From Pseudoalteromonas luteoviolacea NCIMB 1944 (GTDB lineage: Bacteria > Pseudomonadota > Gammaproteobacteria > Enterobacterales > Alteromonadaceae), in assembly GCF_001625565.1 (NCBI RefSeq), contig NZ_AUXS01000022.1, positions 1-64,000 on the forward strand: a DNA stretch of 64,000 bases. The letters run 5' to 3'. This document shows positions 25,723-34,405 of this stretch, piece by piece. The notes below the pieces were generated by a model. The model did no database searches. It was given only the letters and a program-made list of their open reading frames with translations, and had not been told where the DNA came from. The translations under genes were made by a program, and so were the position numbers. Positions within the stretch are counted from its first letter, which is position 1, and every line of letters begins with the position of its first letter.

Positions 25723-27780
25723 TTAAATGTTAAATTGATAAACGTTTACTCTGTTCAGTGCACAGTCCGGCAAATAAACCTTACTATTTTTGACGTGAAG
25801 CAGATAAGGGAGCCACAACTGACCTTTTTCTCTGTCTGCGCCGAATCCACTGAACGATTCCATAAATTCACCTGAGCAGGTGAAAACCTTGATTGCTCGG
25901 TTAACCAAGTCCGAAACAAATAAATACCCGTTTTCATGATCAATACTGGTTGGTAGCAAGAAGTTTTCACTGTCTGTGCCATATCCTTCTTGACCAAAGC
26001 TGCGGAGCCACTTCCCTTGCTGATCATATACTTCTATTCGGTTGTTGTTTTGGTCTGTGATAAAACACGTACCCTGTGCATCGACGGTAATATCCGATGG
26101 CGTGTGAAACTCGCCGTGCTCTGAGCCTAATTGACCAAAGGTATGGACTAAAAATGGACCGCCGGTATCTGACAATCGCCAGCGACAAATACGATTGTTC
26201 CCCGAGTCAGCAATTAAAATGTCATTATTGGTAGGATCTATTGCGATACCTTGCGGCTGGTTAAGCTGCTCATCTCCTGTACCCAGCCCACCAAAAACGG
26301 TGTATGGCACCAGTTCTCCAAGCCTGTCGTTATACTGCAATATGGTGACAATGCCACTTAAATAGTTGCTTACTACCAGTAAAGGCACTTCAGGATCTAA
26401 CTGTCCTGGCAGTGGTTTTGAGGGTGTTAAAGAAGCGATGCCCAGCGAACCTGGTAACATTGGCAAGCTAATAGGCCTAGCAGAATCGCTCTTGCCGTCT
26501 TCCGTGGCTTGCAATTGATAATTGCCTGAGTCCATCATCCACAGTAAATCTTCTGGGTCTTCAAACTTATCATTTAGGAAAATACGTACCATGGTTTGCT
26601 GCCATCTTTGCACCCATTCGGTTTGTGCTGATAATGCAATACTTAACCACGATGGTAACCCTGGAGGTTGCATCACTTTTAGTAACTGATCTTGCAGGGC
26701 AAGTTGATGTTCAACCCAATGCTCAAAAAGGGGCGCATTACTTGAGTAGCTAGATTGCGTATTGGTGACATCTCCCACAACCGAGGTAACAAAATGCAGT
26801 TGCCCAGGGTTATCACGCTCATCACCCACAGACTTAAGTACTTTGGTTGCACGTGATTTCTCCCCTTTGAGAGTGGCTAAATTCACTGTGTGTTTTTGCA
26901 GAGATGCCAAAAATGGTTCGGTAATTAGTAAAGTGTTCGCGCCTGTAAACTCAGTTATTTGCACTGGCGCAAAAAAACCATCTAAGCTACCCATAAACTG
27001 GCCATTTAAATCATACACTGAAATAGCATTGGGCAAGCCACCGGGAATAAGCACACGATTTTGGATCACAGACACTCCGCGTGATAATGCCAGTCCATCG
27101 ATGTAACACTTTCCTGTCGCGCTAAATACCACGCCTTGGCCTTGCCAATTACAGCGCACCACAGTGGAGAAGCCAGTATTTGAAATGTAAATATTGCCAT
27201 CTTTATCTAAACTCAATCCCTGAGGCCACAAAAGATGAACAGGATCTCCACCATTTTCTGGCACAATCTCATCAATCGACCGCTCAAACTTGCCATCTTC
27301 GCTAAATATCACGAGTCGAGATTGACTTTGTTGCCCTTCATAAAACTCATCAGCAACACACACTTTCCCATCGTGGACCACAATACCGTTGGGGCCCCTA
27401 AGTGCGACTTCTGGTTCGTCGCCAAATATCTTAACTGGCTTGATCTCTAAACGCTCGGTGTATTCCAGTATATGAACTCTGAAATTACCAATATCAGTCA
27501 CATATACCCAGTTTTTATCCGGGTGTGCAAGTAACCTAAAAGGCATATTGAATTGCTCTGGCCCAGTCCCAATCGTGCCGAAACTTGCCAGTATTTGATC
27601 CATGTTTGAATCAAATACCAACACGCGATTGTGCGCTGTATCCGCAAGCCATACGCGGCCAAATTTGTCGACACAGCTCCCAACTGGGGTGCTGAGAGAA
27701 AGGTGTCCTACTGTCGAACACGGTAGTTGTGGCAACTGATCAACAGTCGTACCAATATAACTGTGGTATGAGATCCCCAT
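25723..27780 (-). CDS. NHL-repeat beta-propeller protein
   Basis: A 685-residue protein with NHL repeats at both ends: N-terminal blades from about residue 30 to 310 (VDKFGRVWLADTAHNRVLVFD, VYVTDIGNFRVHIL, GNIYISNTGFSTVVR) and C-terminal blades from about 490 to 685 (QPQGIAIDPTNNDILIADSGNNRI, TPSDITVDAQGTCFITDQNNNRIEVYD, GYLFVSDLVNRAIKVF). The middle (about 310-480) is not repetitive and contains LQDQLLKVMQPPGLPSWL. No signal peptide or membrane anchor is visible. Such propellers bind proteins, peptides or ligands. It is upstream of the small protein and the chemoreceptor on the same strand with a 76-base gap, so a functional link is possible. Confidence 0.75.
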   Translation of the reverse strand: MGISYHSYIGTTVDQLPQLPCSTVGHLSLSTPVGSCVDKFGRVWLADTAHNRVLVFDSNMDQILASFGTIGTGPEQFNMPFRLLAHPDKNWVYVTDIGNFRVHILEYTERLEIKPVKIFGDEPEVALRGPNGIVVHDGKVCVADEFYEGQQSQSRLVIFSEDGKFERSIDEIVPENGGDPVHLLWPQGLSLDKDGNIYISNTGFSTVVRCNWQGQGVVFSATGKCYIDGLALSRGVSVIQNRVLIPGGLPNAISVYDLNGQFMGSLDGFFAPVQITEFTGANTLLITEPFLASLQKHTVNLATLKGEKSRATKVLKSVGDERDNPGQLHFVTSVVGDVTNTQSSYSSNAPLFEHWVEHQLALQDQLLKVMQPPGLPSWLSIALSAQTEWVQRWQQTMVRIFLNDKFEDPEDLLWMMDSGNYQLQATEDGKSDSARPISLPMLPGSLGIASLTPSKPLPGQLDPEVPLLVVSNYLSGIVTILQYNDRLGELVPYTVFGGLGTGDEQLNQPQGIAIDPTNNDILIADSGNNRICRWRLSDTGGPFLVHTFGQLGSEHGEFHTPSDITVDAQGTCFITDQNNNRIEVYDQQGKWLRSFGQEGYGTDSENFLLPTSIDHENGYLFVSDLVNRAIKVFTCSGEFMESFSGFGADREKGQLWLPYLLHVKNSKVYLPDCALNRVNVYQFNI

Positions 27781-28379
27781 AGTACCTAGCCTGTAAAAAG
27801 AGTCCGTTTAGTCAAGCTTCTGCCGATGCGCTCGAGCAGATCCTTGGCGTAATTAATTATCATTACGATTTTTTTACTGTTTCATACCAAAAAGTAGCAG
27901 GAAGAAAATTACTCGCCAGTAAGTCACATTGGAAAAATCGTATTTATTAAAAAATTCACATTTGTATTATTGTTTCCACCAACAGAATAAGGAGAAGAAA
28001 TGCTTTACTAGCAAGGTCTACAGGCTAGTTTTAAGAAGATATTATGATTGTAAATAAGGTTCTATTGTTCGGTACAGCGCAAGATGGAGTTATTAATATT
28101 ATTCATATTGACAACTTCCATTCTAATGCAACGATTGGCTGGGTCACTGACAGTATTTAGATGAATTCATAACTCCACACTAGTGATAATTTGTAGGGAC
28201 CTGAACCTTCAAATAGTCAACGCACAAGCATCCCTTGGCAGTGCAGAGGTGTTCATTTTTTGTCATTGAGCGGAATAATCAATCAACGTGTCTCACACGT
28301 CTAATTTGTAGATTCCATCCTAAGCTGTTTTCAAGTAAGCTGCCTCAATTCCATAGAGAACCCAAAAGAGGAAAGAGCG
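27781..28379. other. Divergent intergenic region
   Basis: Contains the promoters of the NHL gene (minus) and the coiled-coil gene (plus). GTAATTAATTATCATTAC at 27849-27866 is partly palindromic and resembles an iron-regulator (Fur) box, but not convincingly. A 38-codon ORF at 28044-28160 (MIVNKVLLFGTAQDGVINII) has no recognised homology and may be chance. Confidence 0.4.
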
Positions 28380-29168
28380 TTGGATAAAAGAATAGAACCT
28401 GAATTACCCAGTATTACGCCCGACTTAGATCAGGTTGAAACCTTTAAACAGTCCCTCAATCCATCTAGTAATAAAGCGCCTTTGCCACAGCAAGACCCTG
28501 AACAAAAATTAGGGCAAACCAAAAAAACGAGTTTTATGACTTGGCTGGGCACCGCGGCTATCATTACTTTAACAGCGGCAGTATATGGGCTCTATCAACA
28601 AAACCAAGCAACGCAGGCGCAGTTATTTGAGTCAACAAAGCGTATAGCAGAGCTTGAACGTACACTCTCTGCGACAGGAGAAGAAATGGGCTTGTCCGCA
28701 GGCGCTATGCAGGCAAACTTGAAGGCGCTGAGCGAACGTACCGATGAACTTTGGTCACAAATGGATAAACTCTGGGCCTCAGCATGGAGACGAAATCAGT
28801 CTGAAATCAGAAAGCTCAAAGAGCAGACAAGTACCATTGCTAGCAACCAGACAAAGCACGCCAACACCCAATCTGGCGTGACAACAAGAGTAGACACTCT
28901 CGCGCAAAGTCAAACTGATTTGGTATTCAAGCTGTCTCTTTTAGAAGAGCAATTGCAAGCTGCTGAATCACTGAAAAATCAGTTAACGTCAATTAATACC
29001 GATTTAGATCAATTGAAATCACAGTCACGTGGCAGCAACGCAAAACAAGTCGAGATTGGTAGCAGCATCGCCCAGCTTGAAATTACGCAAAACGCACTAG
29101 CAGAGCAATTAGAACGTTTAGAAAGTCGGCTCGCCACCACCGCAAAGGCACAACAAGCGGCAAATTAA
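28380..29168 (+). CDS. Single-pass membrane protein with coiled-coil domain
   Basis: A 262-residue protein starting with TTG behind a good RBS (AGAGGAAAG). The N-terminal 55 residues are polar and proline-rich. One transmembrane helix lies at about 58-76 (WLGTAAIITLTAAVYGLY). The remaining 185 residues form a long heptad-rich coiled coil (IAELERTLSA, LKALSERTDELWSQMDKL, LLEEQLQAAESLKNQL) outside the cytoplasm. The shape resembles structural or division-associated proteins of Alteromonadales, but no specific family is recognised. It is not in an operon; the next gene on this strand is cassette B. Confidence 0.65.
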   Translation: MDKRIEPELPSITPDLDQVETFKQSLNPSSNKAPLPQQDPEQKLGQTKKTSFMTWLGTAAIITLTAAVYGLYQQNQATQAQLFESTKRIAELERTLSATGEEMGLSAGAMQANLKALSERTDELWSQMDKLWASAWRRNQSEIRKLKEQTSTIASNQTKHANTQSGVTTRVDTLAQSQTDLVFKLSLLEEQLQAAESLKNQLTSINTDLDQLKSQSRGSNAKQVEIGSSIAQLEITQNALAEQLERLESRLATTAKAQQAAN

Positions 29169-29254
29169 CTGTAATCCGATTTGCGTCATTTTAACGATAG
29201 GGGCCAGCAGCGCTGCTCCCTTTGACTGATGTTTATTACTCAAACCGTATTACT

Positions 29255-29518
29255 TTAATTCTCACTACATTCTAAGTAGCTAATCCTAGGACACCGAAAG
29301 TCTTCTCCAAAAATAAGATATAGTTCATATATCTGTGCAATGGTCATTATCGTTTTTCCTGTCTCAAAGTTACTTATCGTGGCTTGGTCTACATTGAGCT
29401 TCGCGCCTAGTTGAGTTTGAGTCAAGTTCCGCTTTTTTCGAGTGTGCCGCAAGCTCAATTGAACTTCAGACATAAAACTACATACCTTATTTTTCCTTCT
29501 TATTGCATTGTTTTTCAT
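29255..29518 (-). CDS. XRE-family regulator, divergent to cassette B
   Basis: An 87-residue protein. A basic N-terminus precedes a lambda-repressor-type helix-turn-helix (VQLSLRHTRKKRNLTQTQLGAKLNVDQATISNFETGKTI). The C-terminus ends GEDFRCPRISYLECSEN. It is transcribed away from the cassette B regulator across a 303-base region, so it may control that promoter. A truncated copy of its C-terminal end is present at 31025-31078 on the same strand, showing that this locus was partly duplicated. A start at residue 16 (ATG at 29473) is possible, but the first ATG has AGAG at good spacing. Confidence 0.75.
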   Translation of the reverse strand: MKNNAIRRKNKVCSFMSEVQLSLRHTRKKRNLTQTQLGAKLNVDQATISNFETGKTIMTIAQIYELYLIFGEDFRCPRISYLECSEN

Positions 29519-29821
29519 ATCATTTCTCTTACTAAAATAAACGTATAGAAGTATCTCTGACGTATTGCCGACAGTTAACTAATATGAAATCCGTTTTCCT
29601 CCTTCTTGCTTATTGATGCAAATAAGGAAAGTTTCAATAATGCTTATTAACTTTCAACCTGCTTAACTATTGGTCAGAGTGTATACGCACTTATCCTACA
29701 CAATAGGAAGTCAAATAGGTTTGACTATCGAAGTTATTCTCATACAATAAAGATGAACAAAATATAAATAACAGATAACATAAAGGTTAATTAAGGGTAA
29801 GGATAACTCAGGAAAAGTACA
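29519..29821. other. Divergent promoter region of cassette B
   Basis: AT-rich 303 bases between two opposite XRE regulators, with an AGGA RBS at the right end. No clear operator is identified, but short dyads are likely given the two adjoining helix-turn-helix genes. Confidence 0.35.
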
Positions 29822-30076
29822 TTGACTCTCAACTCAAAACATCTAGTCCAGCAAATTAGGCTCGCGGGAAACTATAGTGTAAGTCGCTTTGCTAAAAAAA
29901 TGGGGGTTTCAAAACAAACAATATACAATTGGGAGAGTGGAGAAACTTCTCCAGATACTAGTTTGTTGATCAAAATGTATATAGTTTGTGGGCTAAACCC
30001 TAAATCACTTCTGCCTCAAAGGAAAACAGAAGAGGATAAAAACGAACCATTAAGGAATTCAGAATTTCCAGAATAA
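29822..30076 (+). CDS. XRE-type regulator of cassette B
   Basis: An 84-residue protein from a TTG start with AGGA at normal spacing. The helix-turn-helix is YSVSRFAKKMGVSKQTIYNWESGETSPD. A further helix ends in the motif CGLNPKSLLP, comparable to CKIDSKSLLN in the cassette C regulator and LDTKSLLN in the decayed cassette A copy. The tail is acidic. The small size suggests a dedicated local repressor or antirepressor. It is the first gene of a three-gene cassette with a small Gly-rich peptide and a membrane protein, with gaps of 68 and 14 bases. Confidence 0.75.
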   Translation: MTLNSKHLVQQIRLAGNYSVSRFAKKMGVSKQTIYNWESGETSPDTSLLIKMYIVCGLNPKSLLPQRKTEEDKNEPLRNSEFPE

Positions 30077-30144
30077 AGAAACTAATAAACTTTGTTTATA
30101 TTTGTTACATTGATAAATTCAACACATCAATTACAGGAAAAGTC

Positions 30145-30309
30145 ATGGGAAAAAAGAAACTAAAGGACTCCTTTTTTTCATTAGAAGAGCCTTCCTTAAA
30201 GTTAATATCTGGTGCAGGTGGCGTGGCTGGAGGAGGCGGTCAAGTTGACCCAGCTAGTGCTAATATATTCCCGCCCCCACCACATAAAATAACACGAAAG
30301 AACAATTAA
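30145..30309 (+). CDS. Small Gly/Pro-rich peptide of cassette B
   Basis: A 54-residue peptide with a strong RBS (AGGA 8 bases before ATG). The N-terminus is lysine-rich and leader-like (MGKKKLKDSFFSLEEPSLKL). A Gly-rich centre follows (ISGAGGVAGGGG), then QVDPASANI, a run of four prolines and a basic tail. The VDPASA motif after a Gly-rich stretch also occurs in the cassette C peptide (GGGPWQPVDPASAKI), although the rest of the two peptides differs, which marks it as a functional core. The pattern resembles double-glycine leader peptides of bacteriocins or RiPPs. No maturation enzyme is close. There is no signal peptide. Confidence 0.65.
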   Translation: MGKKKLKDSFFSLEEPSLKLISGAGGVAGGGGQVDPASANIFPPPPHKITRKNN

Positions 30310-30323
30310 CCGTTTGGAGTAAT

Positions 30324-30890
30324 ATGGATATACTTTATAAATTACCTACTGACTTAAATCACATAATAAACATCTCTATTTGGCTTTTTCTTATTTTAGC
30401 TGTGGTAATTAGCAAAAAGAGTCCAACAGTTCGATGGATAGCCTTATGTATTTTGATTGCAAGAACCATTGATATTGTTATATATCCGTGGGCCTTGACT
30501 ACTGGTACTTGGTTTTATGTCATTGTTAGTATGCAAGATTTACTTTTAGCACTAGTGATTTTGTTTCGGTATAAAATAACTTACACAATAGCAAACAAAA
30601 ATTTATGGAGTATTAGTAAGCTAGCAAAACATTGCCACTGTGATTTTAGACTAACTTCTAACGAAATTATGTATGTTCTAATATTGTTCTCATCAATTCT
30701 TGTGAACATTGCATCTCTAATAGAGAGGGGCATTAGGAAGTTAACAGACTACAACCCGATGTTTATATATAATTCTTTTGAGTCTATGAAGTGGTTACTT
30801 ACCTTATTGTCTGTAATGGTAATTTTTTCACTGACCATCGATGCGGTGAGAGGTCTTTACACAGGCAAAAAAATTAGGAACTACACTTAA
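30324..30890 (+). CDS. Cassette B polytopic membrane protein
   Basis: A 188-residue membrane protein with about five to six helices, distantly homologous to those at 18746-19345 and 34406-34999: LVILFRYKITY aligns with LVLIFRVQLSR, LTSNEIMYVLILFSSILVNIASLIERGI with the FDGVFHW helix, and FIYNSFESMKWLLTLLSVMVIF with the last helix. It starts 14 bases after the peptide stop. The family is unknown. A role as peptide immunity protein, exporter or receptor is inferred from the invariable position behind a peptide gene. Confidence 0.65.
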   Translation: MDILYKLPTDLNHIINISIWLFLILAVVISKKSPTVRWIALCILIARTIDIVIYPWALTTGTWFYVIVSMQDLLLALVILFRYKITYTIANKNLWSISKLAKHCHCDFRLTSNEIMYVLILFSSILVNIASLIERGIRKLTDYNPMFIYNSFESMKWLLTLLSVMVIFSLTIDAVRGLYTGKKIRNYT

Positions 30891-30946
30891 CAGGTATAGT
30901 CAGGAACCCAATCCAGATTAAGCAACCTTTCTTACTTGATTAAAAG

Positions 30947-30969
30947 AGGGGTCAATGACACTGACCCCT
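30947..30969. repeat. REP-like hairpin (variant)
   Basis: AGGGGTCA, loop ATGACAC, TGACCCCT. A rearranged relative of the GGGGTCAGAGT repeats, here with a perfect 8-bp stem formed by the GGGGTCA core itself. Confidence 0.55.
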
Positions 30970-31024
30970 AACTAAATATTTATCTATAACCCCCGCTCAC
31001 TATGACTTTCTTCGGCTGCTTATT

Positions 31025-31078
31025 TTAGTTCTTACCAGACTCTAAATAACTAATCTCTGGACACCGGAAGTTTTCTCC
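31025..31078 (-). pseudogene. Truncated C-terminal end of an XRE regulator
   Basis: On the minus strand the sequence reads GENFRCPEISYLESGKN and stop. The intact regulator at 29255-29518 ends GEDFRCPRISYLECSEN and stop. Only the last 17 codons remain, and no helix-turn-helix coding sequence is found upstream. It is a duplication remnant on the other side of cassette B. Confidence 0.8.
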
Positions 31079-31190
31079 ACAGAGCATAGGTTAGTGCTAA
31101 AAACTTAGCGCTACTAAAACCGTTGGTTAAGAGTAAAACTTCCCTCTGAATTGATAGGAAATAATTGGATTTATGACAAATATATTTACT

Positions 31191-31213
31191 ATCAATAACT
31201 CTGACCCCATTGA
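31191..31213. repeat. REP-like repeat, ACTCTGACCCC orientation
   Basis: ATCAATAACTCTGACCCCATTGA, a copy of the RAYT-associated repeat family. The outer TCAAT/ATTGA pair can form the stem. Confidence 0.7.
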
Positions 31214-31382
31214 ACTCCTTTGTTGTGCCACAACAGAATTGGGAAGTTTAATGCTCGCCTCTTTTAATATGATTTGAATTTATATTCTTCAAGACAATAG
31301 CAAGTCGAATTATTTCCTGTTGCCTTTTAACCTTACGATTCAAAAACTAGGTTTACACTTAACTAAAATAAAGGTCTGTAAA

Positions 31383-32741
31383 ATGAAAAACTGGAGTTTT
31401 TTAGTCACACTCATCCCTTTCCTAAGCTTGGCTGAGGTCCCCTCAGATTATGAAGTTGTTAGCACATATCCACCTATCCAAGATAAAGTAGATTGCGTTT
31501 CGGTTCCGACTCGATATCACGTTAAAAACCTCACTAGTGGTCTCAACAAGTCCATTTTTATCTCAGACCCATGTAAGGTGGTTGCTTTTGAATTGGAGGA
31601 AAGCAGTGACATTAATGTATGGGGCAGTGCAAACGCATACAGAATTTCAGTACAAAGCTCATATACAAAGCAAAGCTTAACAGATTGGCTGATTAAGCAA
31701 GAAAGTGGTAACTGCCACGCCTCTACCTACGAGCTGTACAACTCGAAAACACAGGAAACGATTACGACAACCATAGACAATGTCTGCCAAAAAATTAACT
31801 TTTATCATGGCCATAAAGTAAAGCACAATTATGTAGTGTCATCGCAAGTCGCTAAAATATTGGGATACAATACAACTCTAGGGTGTGATGCCATTGTTAA
31901 TAATGATGAGTCGCTACGTACAGCAATTGATGCAGCACAACCAGATAATAACGGCTACCATATTTGTTTAGAACGAGGCAATTATAAAGCAATAACAATT
32001 CAAGATAAGCATAACATTACCTTCTCAGGCATCAATGGAATGGCTACTTTTGAAGATGAAATTGTCATGATTGGAGGGGCTACACAAAATTCAGTGGTAC
32101 ATCTAGTAAACTCAACAAATATTAATTTCTTCAACATTAATATTACAAACAACAAACTGTTTAAAGCGGATCGAGATGACAATGATCCGCAAAATTCTAA
32201 CCCACAAGTATCAAGAGCATTGCAAGCGACTAACTCTAATAATATCGGTATTTACTATGCAAATATTGAGAGCCATGGGAAACAAGCCATTCAACTAGAT
32301 AATTCGTCAATTGTGATTAAAGACTCAAACATAAATTGCTTTTATTTTTGTATCGATAGTTATTATTCAAACGTTGATATTTTAGATGTGAGTGTACATG
32401 CATTCCATGAAACGTATAGCCCTGATGGGCACTCTGTATTTTGGACATACTTTTCTGATTTCAACATTACCAACTTAAACTTAACTGCATCTACAGGAAA
32501 AGGGCTATTCTCTGGAACAGCAAATTCAGATAGAAATAAAATACGTATTTATGGTAAGACTCAAATCGAGGGAAATCTTCAAGCATGGGTGCAAAATCAC
32601 TTTAACTACTCAGGAATTGAAATCACCTTATTTGGTGTAGAAGGACAAAATTACCCAGTACTCAACGACTTCTTCAATAATCAATTTCTAGGAGGCGGTA
32701 GCTCATACGACAGCCGGGTTATAAAAGTGTTGTCAAATTAA
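31383..32741 (+). CDS. Secreted right-handed beta-helix protein
   Basis: A 452-residue protein with a signal peptide (MKNWSFLVTLIPFLSLA). The N-terminal 150 residues contain several cysteines and are not recognised. From about 190 on there are repeated short-strand turns typical of a parallel beta-helix (NITFSGINGMATFEDE, NSTNINFFNINITNN, TNSNNIGIYYANIES, DNSSIVIKDSNINC, YSNVDILDVSV), like pectate-lyase-fold proteins. No polysaccharide-lyase catalytic motif is obvious. The ATG at 31383 with AAGG upstream is chosen over the ORF start at 31320, because it begins the signal peptide. The gene lies between cassettes B and C and is AT-rich like them, which suggests it was acquired with them. Confidence 0.65.
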   Translation: MKNWSFLVTLIPFLSLAEVPSDYEVVSTYPPIQDKVDCVSVPTRYHVKNLTSGLNKSIFISDPCKVVAFELEESSDINVWGSANAYRISVQSSYTKQSLTDWLIKQESGNCHASTYELYNSKTQETITTTIDNVCQKINFYHGHKVKHNYVVSSQVAKILGYNTTLGCDAIVNNDESLRTAIDAAQPDNNGYHICLERGNYKAITIQDKHNITFSGINGMATFEDEIVMIGGATQNSVVHLVNSTNINFFNINITNNKLFKADRDDNDPQNSNPQVSRALQATNSNNIGIYYANIESHGKQAIQLDNSSIVIKDSNINCFYFCIDSYYSNVDILDVSVHAFHETYSPDGHSVFWTYFSDFNITNLNLTASTGKGLFSGTANSDRNKIRIYGKTQIEGNLQAWVQNHFNYSGIEITLFGVEGQNYPVLNDFFNNQFLGGGSSYDSRVIKVLSN

Positions 32742-33928
32742 TACTTGAAGCTTACTAAAAAAGTCAATTTTAATAATCAGCTTGAGGTCAGGCAAGTCTA
32801 TAAAACTAGCTGCCTGGCCTTTATCAAGCTTTTATAAACTCTTTAAAACTCAATTAAAATCACCAACTACCCTATTCAATAAAAATACAGCCAGTCCCAA
32901 AAGCTATTTACTAACCGCTCTTGATGTCAATTACCACGATCTCTTCTAGCACTACAAAGCTTAATCAATTGCAATGGCCATCTAATGTTTTTTATACGTA
33001 TTTAAACTCATAGAAGCTTGATCACTCACCTCAATATCATACCAAGAGCTAATTGAATTACATGAGCTTAATACCAGCTATATCACGAGTTTCAGCTTTA
33101 CTATTTTCGCTATTAAGATATTTGTGCTAATCACTTTGGTACTGTATCTTTGCTCCCATTTACTGGTGCACAGCTAACCTTCATCATAAGGTGGTATTAT
33201 CAATTGATATGGTTTTGATTGCCACGCCATCCTCTATACAAAGCCAAAGTAATTGACTATTTCATTTAGCAAAGCAATAAGCGAAAAAGTAGCCCTGCTT
33301 TTCAATGAAAATTAGCAAAATCGTCCCCTCTATAAATCAGCGGGCTTTCTGTCTGTTCACGATTAGTTTTGTTCGCTCATAGTTCAAAATATCTGAATGG
33401 TTCTGAGCTTAGCTAGAAGACTTTCCCCTAGTCTATAAATCAAAGATAAAAACAAAAAATTCAGCACCTTGGCTTGCCCTTTTTGATTTTCCTTACTTAA
33501 AAATAGCCAATACTCGTCCATCCAGGCTGGCTGGAATCCATTAGGGTTGGCTTTATTCGGTTGTACGTCCAAAGTGTGTTTAGCAACTTTTTCCTCCTTT
33601 GCCATCAAGCAATTAGCTTTTGCTCGTTATTTTCATATGTTGCGTTTCAAGTACATTTCATACTTGCTTGATGTCTACCCCATGTTATCAGGTATATTGT
33701 GTGGTTCCTGTGGATCCCAACTAACAATGTTAGAGGTGGTTTTCGAAAATATATTAAATTTCAAAGGAGGAAGATGCATTGATTCAATTTTGCATATGAT
33801 TGAGCTGCTGAGTTTTGCATCTAAATTTTAAAGAAAGACAAAATCAAATCGGTAAAAATACTAAAAAAGGGACGAATGGCACTGTTTACTTATGAAGCAT
33901 TTTTGTTAATATATCGTACATAATTGAA
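32742..33928. other. Long AT-rich intergenic region
   Basis: About 1.2 kb. The left end holds a possible terminator (32785-32823). A minus ORF at 33384-33608 (74 codons, MAKEEKVAKHTLDVQPNKANPNGFQPAWMDEYWLF) has a plausible protein-like composition and could be a small gene or a fragment, but I recognise no family. Nothing else supported is seen. The promoter of cassette C should lie near 33840-33925. Confidence 0.35.
32785..32823 (+). terminator. Probable terminator after the beta-helix gene
   Basis: AGGTCAGGCA and TGCCTGGCCT pair over 10 bases with one G-U, loop of 16 bases, followed by TTAT. The weak T-run makes this tentative. Confidence 0.45.
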
Positions 33929-34219
33929 GTGTCAAAGGCTTTCAAGTTAGCAAGGAAAAAAACGGTGGTAAGTGGAGATGACCTCAAAGCAATGAGGAAA
34001 AAAGCAGGGCTAACCCAAAAAGAAATGGCCGACAAGCTAAAAATCACCAGAGAAACGGTAAGCAATTACGAGCTTGGAGTAGGAGAACCTAGAACTGGGC
34101 ATTTCTTTAAGTGGCTTATGTATTGTAAGATAGACTCGAAATCATTGCTAAATCAAATAAAGATGATACATGATGAAGTAAATGGCCAAACTGAATCAAA
34201 GTTACAGGATGAAGAATGA
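33929..34219 (+). CDS. XRE-type regulator of cassette C
   Basis: A 96-residue regulator from a GTG start. The lambda-type helix-turn-helix is LTQKEMADKLKITRETVSNYELGVGEP, followed by CKIDSKSLLNQI, the KSLL motif shared with the other cassettes, and an acidic end KLQDEE. Its stop codon overlaps the start of the peptide gene (ATGATGA), so translation is coupled. The decayed regulator at 17940-18156 is its closest relative in the window. It likely regulates its own cassette. Confidence 0.78.
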   Translation: MSKAFKLARKKTVVSGDDLKAMRKKAGLTQKEMADKLKITRETVSNYELGVGEPRTGHFFKWLMYCKIDSKSLLNQIKMIHDEVNGQTESKLQDEE

Positions 34220-34404
34220 TGATAAATTTTAATGTTGGCAAAAAGGTACGTTCAGCGAGTAAGCAGCTTTCCTCTCTTAAATTAGAATTGTGTACGCAAA
34301 TACATGGCGGCGGCCCTTGGCAACCTGTAGACCCCGCTTCAGCCAAGATAAGCATTGATCTTCTCTCTCCCAAAAAACCAAAGCAGGAGAAAAAAGGTAA
34401 TTAG
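34216..34404 (+). CDS. Small Gly-rich peptide of cassette C
   Basis: A 62-residue peptide whose start overlaps the regulator stop; AGGA lies just upstream. The basic leader-like N-terminus (NVGKKVRSASKQLSSLKLEL) runs into CTQIHGGGPWQP, then VDPASAKI, and a lysine-rich tail (SPKKPKQEKKGN). The leader with leucines before a Gly-Gly-Gly resembles double-glycine-type bacteriocin/RiPP leaders. VDPASA is shared with the cassette B peptide. One cysteine lies just before the glycines. The stop codon is one base before the membrane protein start, so all three genes are tightly coupled. Function unknown; bacteriocin, signal peptide or effector are candidates. Confidence 0.65.
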   Translation: MMINFNVGKKVRSASKQLSSLKLELCTQIHGGGPWQPVDPASAKISIDLLSPKKPKQEKKGN

Positions 34405-34405
34405 T

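Noticed and set aside
27849..27866. Fur box upstream of the NHL gene
   Set aside because: Only partial match to the iron-box consensus in an AT-rich region; kept as a remark but not as a feature.
33547..33831. 94-codon plus ORF
   Set aside because: Overlaps the opposite ORF, no RBS, composition not protein-like, no recognised family.
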